A DNA stretch of 64,000 bases from Silene latifolia (GCF_048544455.1 NC_133538.1:452117311-452181310); one strand, 5' to 3'. Counted from the first letter of the stretch, positions 46,580 to 60,520 are shown. A program made the numbers and translations. The notes: generated by a model not told the origin, from the sequence alone.

Positions 46580-46883
46580 TACGGGTTGGGAGTATGTATT
46601 TTTTTTTTACAATCTGAAATACGTTTAGCGACCAACAAATAGCTTTTAGTTGCTAATTAGAAACAAATTTAGGTGGTTGCAGTTTAGCGACCAATTCAAT
46701 TGGTTGTAGATTAGCGACCAAATCAGTTGGTTGCAGATTAGCGACCAATTTTGCAACTAACTGGAATTTGTGACTGGGCCTACAGCGACTACTGAAATTT
46801 GGTCGCTAATTGGCTTTAGCAACTAATTTATGAACATTAGCGACCAACTCAATTGGTTGCTAACTAGCCTTTTCTTTGTAGTG
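46580..46883. mobile_element. CACTA-type terminus with subterminal repeats (fragment)
   Basis: The segment ends TTTTCTTTGTAGTG at 46883, the complement of a CACTACAAAG terminus. Before it, TTAGCGACCAA/GCGACCAATTCAATTGGTTG-type motifs repeat at least five times in both orientations. The opposite CACTA end was not found, so only one end is visible. Confidence 0.65.
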
Positions 46884-47095
46884 ATTGCTATATTCTCTTC
46901 CTCTTTCTTCTATAGATCTCCCTCTCTCCCTTTATGTGTGATACTTGCAATTATGTGAATAAAACTATATGGTAGGTCTATCTTTGCTTTTATACTAGTA
47001 GAAGGTAGTCTTATTAGAAACTTACTAACTAACAATATGTATTCTATTATTATTATTATTATTGTTTTATTATTATTATTATTATTTTATTATTT

Positions 47096-48176
<1,081 letters not shown>

Positions 48177-48373
48177 CGTTCATTATTATTATATGAATTA
48201 TCGTATATTATTATTATCCAATTGCCATACCGACTCGTTATTCCATTATTTATTATTTTATTATATCATTCCGTCTTATTCACAATTATTAATTATTAAT
48301 CATAAACGTCATAATTAATTATTAAAAATCCTTGAAACGTAAATATAAATTCCATCAAATTACGGGTATTACA

Positions 48374-48781
48374 GTCTTCCCTCCTTAAAAAGAACTTCGT
48401 TCCCGAAGTTCACCCAGATTACCCAAAACATTAACTCCATACATTCCAACAGAAATGCTATCATCACACACTTATATTATAAAGACAGTCGCACCTGTAT
48501 AATATATAAAGCATCGATAAAAATCCTATAAAACCACATAAGCAAAGTTATAGTAACTCAAAATAATTGTAGTATCACATTCTACCTCCCAAAAAATAAA
48601 CTTCGTCCCGAAGTTTGCAAGTAGATACTTTTATTTAAAAGCCAAACTTTTCAAATTTTTATTTAAAAGCTAAACTTTGCAAATACATACTTTTATTATA
48701 ATACCCTGAACTTTCCAAAAGGGTTTCAGTTTTATTCAAATCCGAACTTCGGGGAAGAAGTTCCTTTTAAAAGGGAAAGAT
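48374..48781. other. Centre of the composite with two outward-facing purine tracts
   Basis: The left edge (48374-48412) carries GTCTTCCCTCC and the fold motif AACTTCGTTCCCGAAGTT in minus orientation. The right edge (48747-48781) carries CGAACTTCGGGGAAGAAGTT and AAAAGGGAAAGA in plus orientation. A third motif copy lies near 48574-48625. No coding content. Confidence 0.8.
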
Positions 48782-51700
48782 TGTAATACCCGAAATATTT
48801 TGGAATTTTTATGGTCGTTTCCTAAACACTATTTGGCAATTCCGTATTAAATAAAAATTAGTGAGAATCCTAAACATTTTTTTTTGACAACGTGAGGAGG
48901 ATAACTTACAAAATTGTTCCAGCAACTATGTAAGCTACCCGACTAGGTAGCACCAGAAGATCGACTGCTAAATCTAGCACTACTAAGCCAAACCTAAGAC
49001 ATACATGGACATTATTTGAAATAAAAGCTACAACGTAAAGATAAACTAGGAAAGGGACGGAGGAATGGCCATGAACAACCGATCTAGCTTCACAAGCACA
49101 CTTGAATTCCAGGACACATAGATGCGAGCGAGTCTTAGAGTGACAATGACAAGATGTACTTCCGCTCTTGCGAAAAGAACGAAGAAAGAAAAAGTGATGA
49201 GCGAGACGACGAAGTCTGCCATCGGCGGAGATAAAATTCCTACACCTTAGAAATCGAACCCTTTGGCCCATCGACCAACACACCAAGGAAATCAACATAC
49301 GAATGAGGGATGACAATGGTAGTCCATTTGCCCAAATCCAGTAAACAGAAGCCACATGACGACGTCTTCTGTCAATCCTAAACCTCTTCTTTCAACTAAA
49401 GGCCTGGACAATGATTACGGGACATGGCACCCATAAACAAAGGGAGGCTATTATTGAAACAAGCAGGAAAAAACAGCAAGTAAAGTGAACTATCAATTGG
49501 AAGCGGAAAACACCACATCCGACCGAACCAGCGCACTTCCAAAACCCCGACTCCACCCAACCCAGTGCGCCTCAAAAACGACAATAGACAATCACAAGCA
49601 GCCACGAACAAGTTCCGGAAACAGAAAGACGAACATACGAAAAAAACACACAAGGCAAACACGGCCCAGCAGAGATGAAAACATCAGAGAGACCAATAGA
49701 GGCCGATAACCAAACGCACCCCCCCAGGACAATCGGCATGTAAGCAACAACCCAAGTCGAGAGGAAACATAGACGGCACAACAACCACCAGATAAGACAC
49801 AGAATCCATTTCACCAAAATGACACCTCCCAGGACCACCGTCACACAAGCAACAAGAAAGGACCATAAAAACCAGACAGCTACAAGAGGGAAAGGGCAAG
49901 GGATCAGACGGTGGGGGGAATGGGGGGATCACCAGAACTGACCCAAAGACACAACCACAAAACAGGCTGAGCAGGCAGACGAGTTGTGCTCATCGACGCA
50001 GACGGACAAACAAGAGAAACCAACAAGCCATCCCAGAGGTGGGGGGAATGGGGGGAACACCTCTGGCATGGAAAATAGGTGCGACGGTGACAGGACAAGG
50101 GGACGGGGAGACAGGACCAACCTACCGGAAACACCAGGAGAAGAGACAACGGGGTTGCATGCATGACTTCGACGACAGGACAGGGGAGCAGAAGATCAGC
50201 CAATATCGGTCCATCAGGGATGAAGACCAACGCCGCCGACCAATCACCGACTCAGAGACAACGGCCGTCAAAGAAGAGGAAAACGAACGAGGCTACCAGC
50301 GATAACACAACGGGAGAGGCATGGACGATCGTCGGAGTTATGCCAATGGAAGGGCCTAACTCCGGCGAAGGGAAGGGTGAGATCAAGGGAGAAGTGCGTA
50401 GATGGGGGAGGCGGCGGCACAAAATATTAGGGTTTCGTTTTCTTTTTTAGAGAGAGGGTGATTTAGAGAGAGAAGCGCTAAAAAAAATAGATTTCAAGAA
50501 TCCTAAACTTTGGTCCTTATTCCTATGTTATACGGAGTATCTACTTATCCCATTATTTATGTCACTTTCCTAACCTAATTCTATTCAATTTCACCCATAT
50601 TCACGCTTTGCCTTTCCCTCGTTTTGTTTCTTGTTGCAGCTGTTGAGAAGCATTCAATATTAATTACCAATACCAATTCATCATCTTTAATCCTAATAGC
50701 ATATTGTACGATCTCTTCTTGTTCTCTCATATGTATGATTCTGGGTCACCATTATCCAATTGCCTGTCTTCTTATTTTGCTATTTGTTATTGCTTCGGAC
50801 TTTTTTCGACCCGATTTTCAAGGTAACACGATTCTAGCGATCCTAATATTATTATTATTGTTTGGGGTTGGATGAATATGTGCTAATTGCTAATATTATT
50901 TGGGAATTATTTAGTGGAATTTATTTTGTTATATGATGATGATTGTTGTTATTCAGTATAATAATTACAATATTATAGTAATAGTAATATTTTTATCATT
51001 GTTTGTGAGTTGGGTTGAGTATACTTGTGTGTGTTATGGCTGTCTGTAGAGACGGAAACTTAGAGAAGGTGGAAAGTTGGTTAAATAAAAAATTGAAATC
51101 ATTAAAGTAGCTAGTAAGTGTTCTATGGTACGAGGAATCAACAAGGATTTTTGAGTGATGTTAATTAGATAGGACGTTGAGAAAGAAGGAGTACACATTC
51201 ATATAGATCAGTATGTCACTTTGAATATTTTGGCTGGAGTCCGTGGTTTTGAGAGTACGAATTATTGGTAGTGTACTCTTTTATTGTATTCGAATTATGG
51301 TTTCCTTTGACCTTGACTCGTGGGTGAGTAGCTTAGAGTTTTACTCTAAGTGTTGAGCACGATTCTTTGAACCTTTGACGATATTGATATTGAAATTGAG
51401 ATGGAAATTGGTTACTAGTATTGAGTTATGGGGTCATTGAGCCAAGTTGTATTTACGGTCCAGTGTGACAATGGTTATTGAGTTATATTATTTGAGTTTG
51501 ATATCGACATTGAGATGGAAATATTGCTTTGTGGTTTATCCGTCAGTTCACTCACCCCTTGTCGTTGACTTAGGTTCGACGATGAGAATACGATATCTGG
51601 TTACTATGGAGTTATATTATGAGACGGATTAATGAGTGAGACAGATTATTGAGTGAGATTGAGTTAGTTATTGGGACAAGAGTGTCTATTATATTGTGGA

Positions 51701-52126
51701 GTAGCTTTGAGCTTGAGATTAGTTTATGGGGAGTGTTTTTATTATTCTCTCTGTTTATTTTTATTTTTACGTGTGCTTGTTTCCACGCCATGACCAAAAA
51801 CTATTCCGCTTATATTGAGGTATTATCTTTTACTCAGCTTTCCGGCTGACGTGTTTTCTCTCTTCGGGGCTACTCGTCATGGGGGTAGTTCCTTTCTGTC
51901 TTCTGGTTTTATTTTCAGGTTATTTCCGCTATAGTTCAAAAGGATTTAATTTTCAAGTGAAGATTTTATTTAAAGTGTTTGTAAAATTTTAGTTCATTCT
52001 GTATATTTTATTTTAAGAGACATTTTGTAAAAAAACTTTGTATATTGATTATAATACCTCTCTATTTTGGCTCAGTATTGTATATAATTATAAGTTTTTA
52101 ATTAGCCGAAAATGAGGGGTGTTACA
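48782..52126 (+). repeat. Right LTR of the composite, plus orientation, with nested retroposon
   Basis: Starts TGTAATACCCG directly after a purine tract and ends GAGGGGTGTTACA. Without the insert at 48876-50496 and one duplication copy it is about 1.7 kb. The stretch 50509-52126 has no gene; short stretches with ATTGAGTTAT and GACATTGAGATGGAAAT repeat loosely near 51390-51520. Confidence 0.75.
48876..50496 (-). mobile_element. 1.6-kb non-LTR retroposon with 12-bp target-site duplication
   Basis: AGAATCCTAAAC stands at 48864-48875 and 50497-50508. A T run at 48877-48885 is the A tail on the minus strand. The 5' end on the minus strand is a CT-rich leader (CTCTCTAAATCACCCTCTCT) followed by AACCCTAATATTTTG, like a plant 5' untranslated region. 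The body is C- and T-rich on that strand and contains several medium-length frames without recognised domains. It could be a non-autonomous LINE derivative or a retroposed transcript. Confidence 0.75.
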
Positions 52127-52574
52127 TGTGACGAGTGAAAACCGTGAGGAAATCAGTAGTCTAGGTCCCCTTAGTCATGGGTCTCTCTTGGTTGAATCTT
52201 GAGTCGTGTCATGTAATTCTTGTAGGACTAGCCTTGCTTCCCCTTTCCCGCCTTAGAATGTGTTTTTTTGTTGCTTGTGTGGTCATATTTGGGTTGCTTG
52301 GGCCATCCTTAGGGGGTTTAGCTTTTTGTAATGCATCTTATATGTTGATTCATGCTTAAATGTTGGATGTGTCAAAAAAATTCCGCAAGCCCTCACTTGC
52401 CTTGCAATGGAGTACATACCTCATTGTGTTTCGTTGTGAGTTGAAGGGACGGAGAAGGCCCGTTAATTGCCTTTCATCGGATATTATTAGCGTAAATTAG
52501 GTTGAGGGATGAATAAGAGTCAAAATTTTTGTTCACTTACTCGGGGACGAGTAAGACTTAAGTGTGGGAAATTT

Positions 52575-54084
52575 TGATATGTATTTATTTGGTCGAAATT
52601 CTCAGTTCTTTTCTATGCGTTTTGGTCGATTTTGAAACGGTTTTGGTGCCTACTACTTGCATTTTGTTTCTCTATTTCTCGTTCTATGATTTTATGTCTC
52701 ACATTGTAGGATTTGAGACGGAAAGGAAGAAACGGGAGCAAGGTAAGAAGTCTTGAGGTTTGCATAGGGAAGAAGAGAGGAGAAAGCTGAGAAGAGCCTT
52801 CCAGCCGGTGTGCCAGCTGGGCATCCCCCATGAGCCAAGGAAGAAGAATAAGAAGGAAGAAGCAGGGAACTCCCCGTCGGGTGGGCCACCGGTTGTCCAC
52901 ACCTGGTAACTTAAGAAATGAGAAGAAGTGCAGAGGGTTCCCAGCCGGCCAGCCCACCGGCAGCCGGCCCACCTGCTCGGAACACCTGATGACCTTAGAA
53001 TTGAAATTTAACATATAGGGATCTCCCATTCGGGCGCGGCACCGGCGGCAGATCCATCGGCTCAGGCACCCCGACTCTATTTTTCATCCTTTGTAATTTT
53101 TTGACCTAAAATTGTTGTAAACTATAAATACCCCCTCCCTAATTCATTTTAGCACATTACCCTAGATCCGAAAACTCTCTAAATTTATGCAACCTTCCTT
53201 AATCCAAGTTTTAATCTTTCCATAATTAAGCCTTAATTGCTTACTTATTTAACCTAGACCTACTTAGTTTCAATAGTTTACATTTGGCTACTTGGTTTGT
53301 AATTGAAGTTTGTTGAAGAACATATTCCATTTATCAATCAAAGATTCAATCTTTCCTTTTGTTGGTACAATTTCCTTCCTTTTTAGTCTAAATTTTCAAT
53401 TGTTTACATTTCCACTTCCTTATTAGTTGTTATTTCATTTTATATCATGTTTATCACTATGTTTGTTTGCTTTTCTCCAATTGTTTACATTTGTCTTCTA
53501 AGTATGTGTGAGTAGTGCCCTTCTAGGGTTTAGGGGGGACCTAAGCAAGGCTTAAGGGTTAAATATGGGTTGTTAATGTTGGTAATTAGGTAAAATTGTT
53601 TAGCTTTTGTTAACATGCATAGAATGTGTGTGTAGAAATGTGTGAATGAAAGTTCATGTCTTTCTCCAACTTTTGCTTAGTGTCTTGTTGAATGAAAGTT
53701 TACATAGATTCTTGATAGCATGCTTACAATGAATTTGGATGCTTTGTGAGAACTTTGTGTCCATCTTTAGGAGAGTTTAAGAAATTAGCTTTCTTGGCCA
53801 ATAATTACCCATAACTATCGACATCCATACTTGGTTAGACTTGCTTAGGGGAACCCGACAACCCTAGTTTCTATCAATTGTTTACATCTTACCATCTTAG
53901 TTACTTTTTTTCAATTGCTTTAGTTCTAGTTTAAATAAATTTCACCATCTTCCTTATTTTCGACTAGACTTAAACTTAAACAAACCAAGTGCAACTCCAC
54001 TCATCCTTGTGGTTCGACCCCGATTATAATACTATAATTGGGTTAACTTTGGTGCGAGTATTGACGGCAAAAACTCGTTCATCA
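52575..54084 (+). repeat. 3' LTR of Athila-2 (1510 bp)
   Basis: Starts TGATATGTATTTATTTGG directly after the purine tract and ends AACTCGTTCATCA. The interior has the usual Athila LTR plan: an AT-rich start, a GC-rich segment (52800-53070, with repeated CCAGCCGG/CCACCGG) and a final GGTTCGACCCCGATTATAAT. LINE sequence begins directly after it. Confidence 0.75.
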
Positions 54085-56517
54085 GGCGTTCAAGGGAGTT
54101 CTAGGGGAACTGCTGCTTGGGTTTCTTGGTGGATTACCGTGTTTTTGAGGATGACCTAATTAATGATCTGATCAGAAGAAAATGGGATACTAATGGTAGG
54201 ATTACAGTGCTTAGAATGGGGGACATATATGTCCTTCATTTTAAGGATGTTGATGATCTTAATGGGTTGCTGGAGAGGAGCACAGTGACTATGGATGGAG
54301 CTCTAATGGTACTGGCTAGGTGGTACCCAGATACTGTCCCAAGGACTGTTAGGTTTCTGTAGGCTTTGATATGGGTAAGAGTCTGTGGTCTTCCATTTGA
54401 GTGCTTGAACATGCATGTGGCGTATGTGGCAGGTAGGTTGTATAGTCATCATTATCAAGTTGAACCTTTTGAAATTTTACCAAGGAATGACTATTTGAGG
54501 TTGTGTTTTTGCCTTAAGTTGAATGAGCCTTTAATGCCTGGTTTTTTCTTGGCTATGGATGGTGGTCATCTGTTATTGGTTCATTTCAAATATGAGGAGG
54601 TATTTAAGCATTTTATTAAGTGTGGCAAAATAGGTCATAAGGGGGCTCATTGTCGGGAAAGTATTATGACTGCGGTTTCTAATATAAATGGTATGCTTGA
54701 TCGTTCTGTGAAAAGGGAATTTGTGGTGCTCCAAGCCAATAGTAATCATACGATGTTCAACTTGGATCTAAGGGCCACTCTTTCTACTACTAAATATATT
54801 TCTTCAAGAGTCCATTTGGGTAATAGGCATATGGGTAGTGATGGTTCAAGGAGGCAGGTAAGGGAGAGGCTAGTTATCTTTGACTTGGGAATTACACCAG
54901 GGGGTCGTGTTCTGCTAGGTATGAGCTTTATTGTTACAACTCAACCATTTGCTGGACCTGTTCTTTTCCTGGTAGGGCCTGGTGCAGTGCACATGAGTGA
55001 AGCTGGGGGAAAAGTTGATAATACTGGAATTGGTCAGAATGGAGATGTGTTTATGGAGGAGGTTAATAGGGAGGAGCAAGGAAATGCTGATTATCAAGTT
55101 GGTGGGAATAATTCTGTAGCTGCAAACGAGTTGGGTCAGGGTGAGGCTTTGTATGCAGGGAATAATCATGTGGGGAATGGAGTTGCAGGTATGCAAGATC
55201 TGAATGGTGCACAAGCTGGGATTAGGGGCTGGATTGTTGAGGATGGTCCAAATAATCAGGAAGACTTCCATAGTGCTGGGAAAGAGTAAGGATCCACCAG
55301 CTGCTAATCTTGGGCATCAAGGTAATTTACTGCCTGGTCAGGAAGTTGATCCATATGTTATCTATGCTAGTAATGGAAATCCAAGAGGTGGATTAAATCG
55401 TGATTTGAGAATTCGGGAAGCAATACTTAAGAGAGTTGAAGGAGATATTGAGTGGGCTAGATTGGAGGATGACTATTGTGGGTATAATCACACCTTTGAT
55501 CCACCACCAGGTGGATTCCCTATTGTTTATCACTATCCTGATGTAGTGAACCCTGATGGGAATGGTGTGGGGAATGGTAATGCTGCTGCCATGGATGAAT
55601 ATAGTCCAAGTGTGGTGGTTATAAGTTCGGATTCTGAGGAGGGAAGGGGTGAGGGCTCTGGTAATACCATCCCTTATGCTACTAATTGGCAAATAAATAT
55701 TGATGCTTTGGGCCCTGAATCTGAAGATTCTTCTGATTTCCGTCATAGTGTTGCTATCAACTTGATTTCTACTTCTGAGGATACAATTGAGGTGAATACT
55801 GAGCTACAGCTGAATACAGGAGGCACTAATCTCACAGCTTCTGGGGCCCTTTTGAATAAGGAACCATGACTGGTTGATTCCATCCCACCCTCTTTAGCAT
55901 CGGCTGCTATTACCAGAAAGGATTTGGAGCTTCATGTTGGATCCTCTTCTCTGAACTCTAGGGATGAGGATATGATAATGAAGTTGTAATCTACTTCTGA
56001 TGTTACTACTACTATTCATGTTGCTGTTGTGGGAGAAACCAGTAGGACTATCCTAGAGACTGAGACTGGTGGGCATGATGGCAAGCTGTTTGATGTCCCT
56101 GTTTATGGTATTTCTGTAAAATTGATTGCAAATATGGATGAAGGCAGTAAGGTGGCAAGTATTTCTGATTGCTTTATGGGTTTAGCAGACTGCTATCATA
56201 AGTCATATGCTATGGAAGAGAACAAGGAGGTGATCTTGGCTGCTCGTAAGAGGAAGTGCTGCACTGAAGTTTCTGAAATGTTGGTGCCTGAAGATTCTAT
56301 CAGTTCCATGGGGAAGGCAAAGATATATCTTCAACAATTGGCCAAGAGAAGCTGTTTTGGAGATGGGATTCATACACTAAAGGATGAGAGTGTGGGCTGT
56401 GGTTTTCGTGTGACGGTTGCTGACATGGACATTGAGGAGTCCACTGATTCTTCTGTTGCAGGTAATGGTGATGGCTTTGCGGAGGTTGGGACAACTCAAC
56501 CTACTAACTCACCATGA
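54085..56517 (+). pseudogene. LINE ORF1 (DUF4283 and CCHC knuckle)
   Basis: The frame from 54117 gives the DUF4283-like start (FEDDLINDLIRRKWDTNGRI, VLARWYPDTVP). A TAG at 54360-54362 interrupts it, and the same frame continues with IWVRVCGLPFE to a zinc knuckle near 54620. There the first Cys is replaced by Phe (FIKCGKIGHKGAHC). A frameshift near 55280 and stops at 55867 and 55987 follow. The last part (56029-56517) ends TNSP. The TGA at 56515-56517 overlaps the ORF2 start. ORF1 proteins of L1 elements bind the element RNA. Confidence 0.8.
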
Positions 56518-59500
56518 TTGGCATCACATGGAATTGTAGGGGTTTAAATAACACGCTCGCCCCGACAATTCCAAAGTTAAGAGTGATTATTAGTAATAAG
56601 TATTATGACTTTATTTTTCTTATGGAAACAAAATGTAATGTAAGTTGTATTAGTCCGGTTTTTAGGTCTATGGGATTCATGAATGCTATAGGTGTGGACG
56701 CTAATGGTAGTGTGGGTGGATTGTGGGTAGGATGGAGAAAAGAGGCTAGGATTAGCCATGTGATGTCATGTAATAATTTTATCATTCTCCTTGTTGAGAA
56801 ATGCAATGGTCTTTTGTGGTACCTAGTGCTCTTCTATGGTGCTCCAAGTCCTAGTATGCGGAACTCAATATTGGAGGACTTGGAATCTTGCATCGATAGC
56901 TTTCAATACCCGTTCTTAATTATGGGTGACTTCAATCAAGTGGAATATGCAAGTGATAAGCTAAGTCGGAATACGGGAACTATAAGTGGCACATTGGATT
57001 TTAATAATTGGAGGATAAGTAACGAATTGGTGGATAATCCGTTTAAAGGTCCACGTTTTACTTGGTGTAATAATCGGAAAGTTGACAAGAGGGTTTATGA
57101 ACGTATTGATCGGGCCTTAGGATCAAAAGATTGGTTTACTATTTTTCCAAATACGGGAATAAAACAAGATCCTATTCAAATTTCGGATCATGCTCCAATT
57201 GAGCTGTACTTAAATCTAACATGGAATGTTAGTAAAAAATCGTATAAGATTGATGCTTGGGTCTTTTCTCACGAGGAATGCCTTCACTGTAACACCCCAC
57301 GTTATTGAGAGTTAAAGTTGTCCCACATTAGGAAATTGAGGAGCTTATGATATGTTTATACAGGGTTCCACCCACCACTTAGTAATAAGGCCTCGTACTT
57401 TTGGGCTTAAGTGGGGACAAATAATGGCACAAAGGTGCACATCTCATATTATTGGAGTTGTGTTACGACGGTAGCGGGCCGGGTTGTTAAAATGGTATTA
57501 GAGCGACCCTGCGACCGTGTGGTGAGTCTGGACTCAGGAGTACCCGGGTCATACAGCTAGCGGGGGAGGATTCTGGGCTTGGCTGCAGTCAGCTTTAAGG
57601 CACAATGAGGACGTTGTGTTCTTTAAGTGGGGGAATTTGTAACACCCCAAGTTATTAAGAGTAAAGTTGTCCCACATTGGGAAATTGAGGAGCTTATGAT
57701 ATGTTTATAAAGGATTCCAGCCACCACTTAGTAACAAGGCCTTGTTCTTTTGGGCTTAAGTGAGGACAAATAATGGCACAAAGGTGCACATCTCATCTTA
57801 TTGGGGTTGTGTTACGACGGTGCCAGGTCGGGTTGTTATATTCACCTTATCAAGAACGTGTGGGACTTCCGTGTCTATGGTTTTTCGGTGTTTCAAGTGA
57901 CTGGAAAGCTAGCACGAGTAAGGCAAAATGTTAAGAAATGGGCCTTGGATAAACGAAATTTTTGGAAGCAACGGTGGGATGATTTTGATGTTGAGTTGGA
58001 ACGAGGCATGGAAATGGTAATTAGTGGGGGTAATGACGATTATTACTCAAAAATAAATGATGAAGTCCGGGATTATTCATAAGTAGCAGCTATCTTTTGG
58101 CGGCAGCGAGCGAAATTGAAATGGATGGTGGAAGGAGATACTTGTACTAAATACTTTTTTAACTGGGTAAAGGGTCGTGCGGGCAGAAATTTTATTCTTG
58201 GGATAAAAGGTAATGATGGCACATGGGAATATGATGTGGGGAGGGTAGAAGGTATTTTCCAAAAGGCGTTTAAGGACTTATATAATTGGTTGCGAATTAT
58301 GGTGATGATGTGAGAGATAGGGATATGAAAGATTTATTGCATGGTTATACGAAATATATAACCAGTGATGATGCAGATTTTATGGATCGACCTTTTACAG
58401 CAAAGGAAGTAAGGCGAGCGGTTTTCCAAATGGGAGCACTCAAGTCACCGAGGCCAGATGGTATTCCAGGCATTTTTTATCAAAAATGTTGGTTTATCAT
58501 GAAGAAGGATGTTACAAAAGCTATTCTTTCCATGCTGAATTCGGGGGTGATTCTTAAGGAGTTGAATCGTACTTTTATCACGTTGGTTACAAAGTGTGAT
58601 AAACCTGAAGGGGTTGGTGACTACCGGCCTATTAGCTTGTGTAATGTGATTATGCGTATTGTTATAAAGTGTATCACGAATCGGTTGGCGAAAGTTATGA
58701 GGTATCTTGTGGGGGATTTCCAAAATGCGTTCATTCCTGGGAGGCAAATCTCGGATAATATTCTTTTGGCCAATGAGGCAATACATTTCATTAATTCACA
58801 CAAGAAAGGCAGCACAGATAGTATACCTTCAAAGCGGACATGAGTAAGGCTTATGATCGTGTGCGATGAGACTTCTTGAGGGCCGTATTATCAAAAGTGG
58901 GTTTCCCAGTTAAACTAGTGACACTTATTATGAACTGTATCACCACAGTGTCGTATCAGGTTCTTTTCAATGGAGCACCTCTCGACTTGTTTCTGCCAAA
59001 ATGGGGACTTCGACAGGGGGATCCCCTCTCTCCATATTTGTTTGTACTTTATATGGAGGTGCTCTCCTGTAAAGTGCTTCAGTCACAGGCCTATGGTAGG
59101 ATAAAAGGTATTAGTCTGGGTTGTGGAATAACACCATTGACGCACCTTTTCTTTGCGGATGATGCGGTTTTGTTTCTTCAAGATAAAGGAGACTCACCAA
59201 AGGAGCTGAGGGACTTACTTGAGAAATACTGTTGTGCCTCGGGCCAAGTTCTAAATGAAGGTAAATCGGGAATCTTGTTCAGTCCGAAAACGACACTGGG
59301 GAAGGCTAGTCAATGTTTGAAGACGTTACAGATAAAAGAAAATAAAGGAATAGGGAAATATCTTGGGCTTCCTACGGATTTCCAGGGATCAAAGAAAGAT
59401 CTATTTAGGGGTCTAATTGAAGTTGTTATGAAAAGGGTTTCTTCGTGGAATGAGATTTTTCTATCACTAGCTGGAAGGTTGATTCTAATTTCGTCCGTCT

Positions 59501-60233
59501 TATCAAATCTATCTAATTTCTATCTATCGGTTTTCAAAATTCCGGTAAGTGTGACAAATAAGCTGAACTCTCTTTTGTCACATTTTTGGTGGACGGGTTG
59601 CAAAATGGAGAAAACAATTCATTGGTGTAGTAAAAAAATCCTTAGTTTACCAAAACGGGAGGGTGGTCGTGATATGAGGAATATTGAGTGTCTTAATCAG
59701 GCAATGTTAGCAAAGTATGGATGGAGGATACTAGCGGGGTAGGATTCATATTTTAGTCGTGTTTTTAGGATGAAATTATTGGGTGTTGAGGGCGACAAAG
59801 AGGCAATAAGGAGGCGAAAGTGCTCTAATTTGTCCTGGGGCGAGGAGTGTGGTTCATGGCTTGGACTTTGTACGTCAACATGTGGGGTGGAAGCCGGGAT
59901 TGGACTCAAGCCTAAACATTTGGAGTACTAAATGGGTTGCTGGTAGATGCCCGGAGCCTAGGGAGGGGTTATTGACAATAGATCATGCGATATTAAGGAA
60001 TTTATCAATTGCTGATCTAAGGCGAAATTATGGTACCTCGAATGATGATTCATGGGACGAGGGAATTATTCGGTATCCGTTCACAGATGAGTGTTGTAAT
60101 GAAATATTGGCTATCCCCACTTGTAGGTCACAGAAATCGGACATTACTTACTGGCTGCATAATAGTAGGGGTGATTACACAGTGAAGAGTGGATATGGTG
60201 TGATTTTCGAGAGATTAATGTGGGAAATAAATC
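56514..60233 (+). pseudogene. LINE ORF2 (endonuclease and reverse transcriptase)
   Basis: The start ATG at 56514 overlaps the ORF1 stop. The endonuclease has WNCRGL, METK, GDFNQ and SDHAPIE. The TRIM interrupts it at 57288; removing it and one TTCAC restores the frame. RT motifs follow: GDYRPISLCNV, AFIPGRQISDNILLANE, MSKAYDRV, GLRQGDPLSPYLF and catalytic FFADDAVLF (about 59150), then GKYLGLP and WWTG. A zinc-binding-like tail (KSDITYWLHNSRGDYTVKSGY) reaches 60233. Breaks include a TAA at 58080, a frameshift near 58285, stops at 58841 and 59740, and frame changes. ORF2 nicks target DNA and reverse transcribes on site. Confidence 0.87.
57288..57840 (+). mobile_element. TRIM (terminal-repeat retrotransposon in miniature)
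   Basis: The whole element is 553 bp with two direct LTRs: 57288-57491 and 57638-57840. It starts TGTAACACCCC; the ends read TTGTTAAA and TTGTTATA in place of a canonical CA. A primer site TGGTATTAGAGC lies at 57493-57504, a purine tract AAGTGGGGGAATT at 57625-57637, and the duplication TTCAC at 57283-57287 and 57841-57845. There is no coding capacity, as usual for TRIMs, which rely on proteins of other elements. Confidence 0.92.
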
Positions 60234-60520
60234 TGTATACTTCCCTTAAACTAGAAGGATTATAACGATTTAATAAAGATGATCTAAGGTCATAAAATAA
60301 AATACATAAACATAAGTAAAAAGATTTCGAATTAACCTTCGGTCCTAGCAAATATGGCCTAAGAACAATATCAAAATTGATATTCGCCTATTAGTTGCAC
60401 CCAAGACGATCTGAGATATGCCCTTTGATTATGCTAGAAATCAATCTAAAATTTTCTATAAAATTTAATTGTCTTTGTGTTCTTGTGATGAGAAAGAGGA
60501 GGCTAGGTCAAGAAAAAGCA
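60234..60520 (-). repeat. Probable 3' LTR remnant of the Copia element
   Basis: A non-coding segment between the LINE and the RT frame, starting TGTATACTTCCCTTAAAC. No purine tract is seen between it and RT, which suggests that the end of pol, the tract and part of the LTR were lost together. The inner boundary is approximate. Confidence 0.45.

Larger units (their letters stand above)
54085..60233 (+). mobile_element. L1-type LINE, 5' and 3' truncated in the window
   Basis: Plus-strand ORF1 (nucleic-acid binding) and ORF2 (endonuclease, reverse transcriptase, zinc-binding region) are in the usual plant L1 order. The left end abuts the Athila-2 LTR and the right end abuts a Copia LTR, so both ends are cut by other elements. 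It carries a TRIM at 57288-57840. Several stops and frameshifts show it is old. Confidence 0.85.

Noticed and set aside
49396..50305. Overlapping frames on both strands in the retroposon
   Set aside because: Many frames overlap in a GC-rich stretch without stops. No known motif was recognised in any of them.
52613..53029. 138-codon frame in the Athila-2 LTR
   Set aside because: It lies wholly within the LTR and has no recognised domain.
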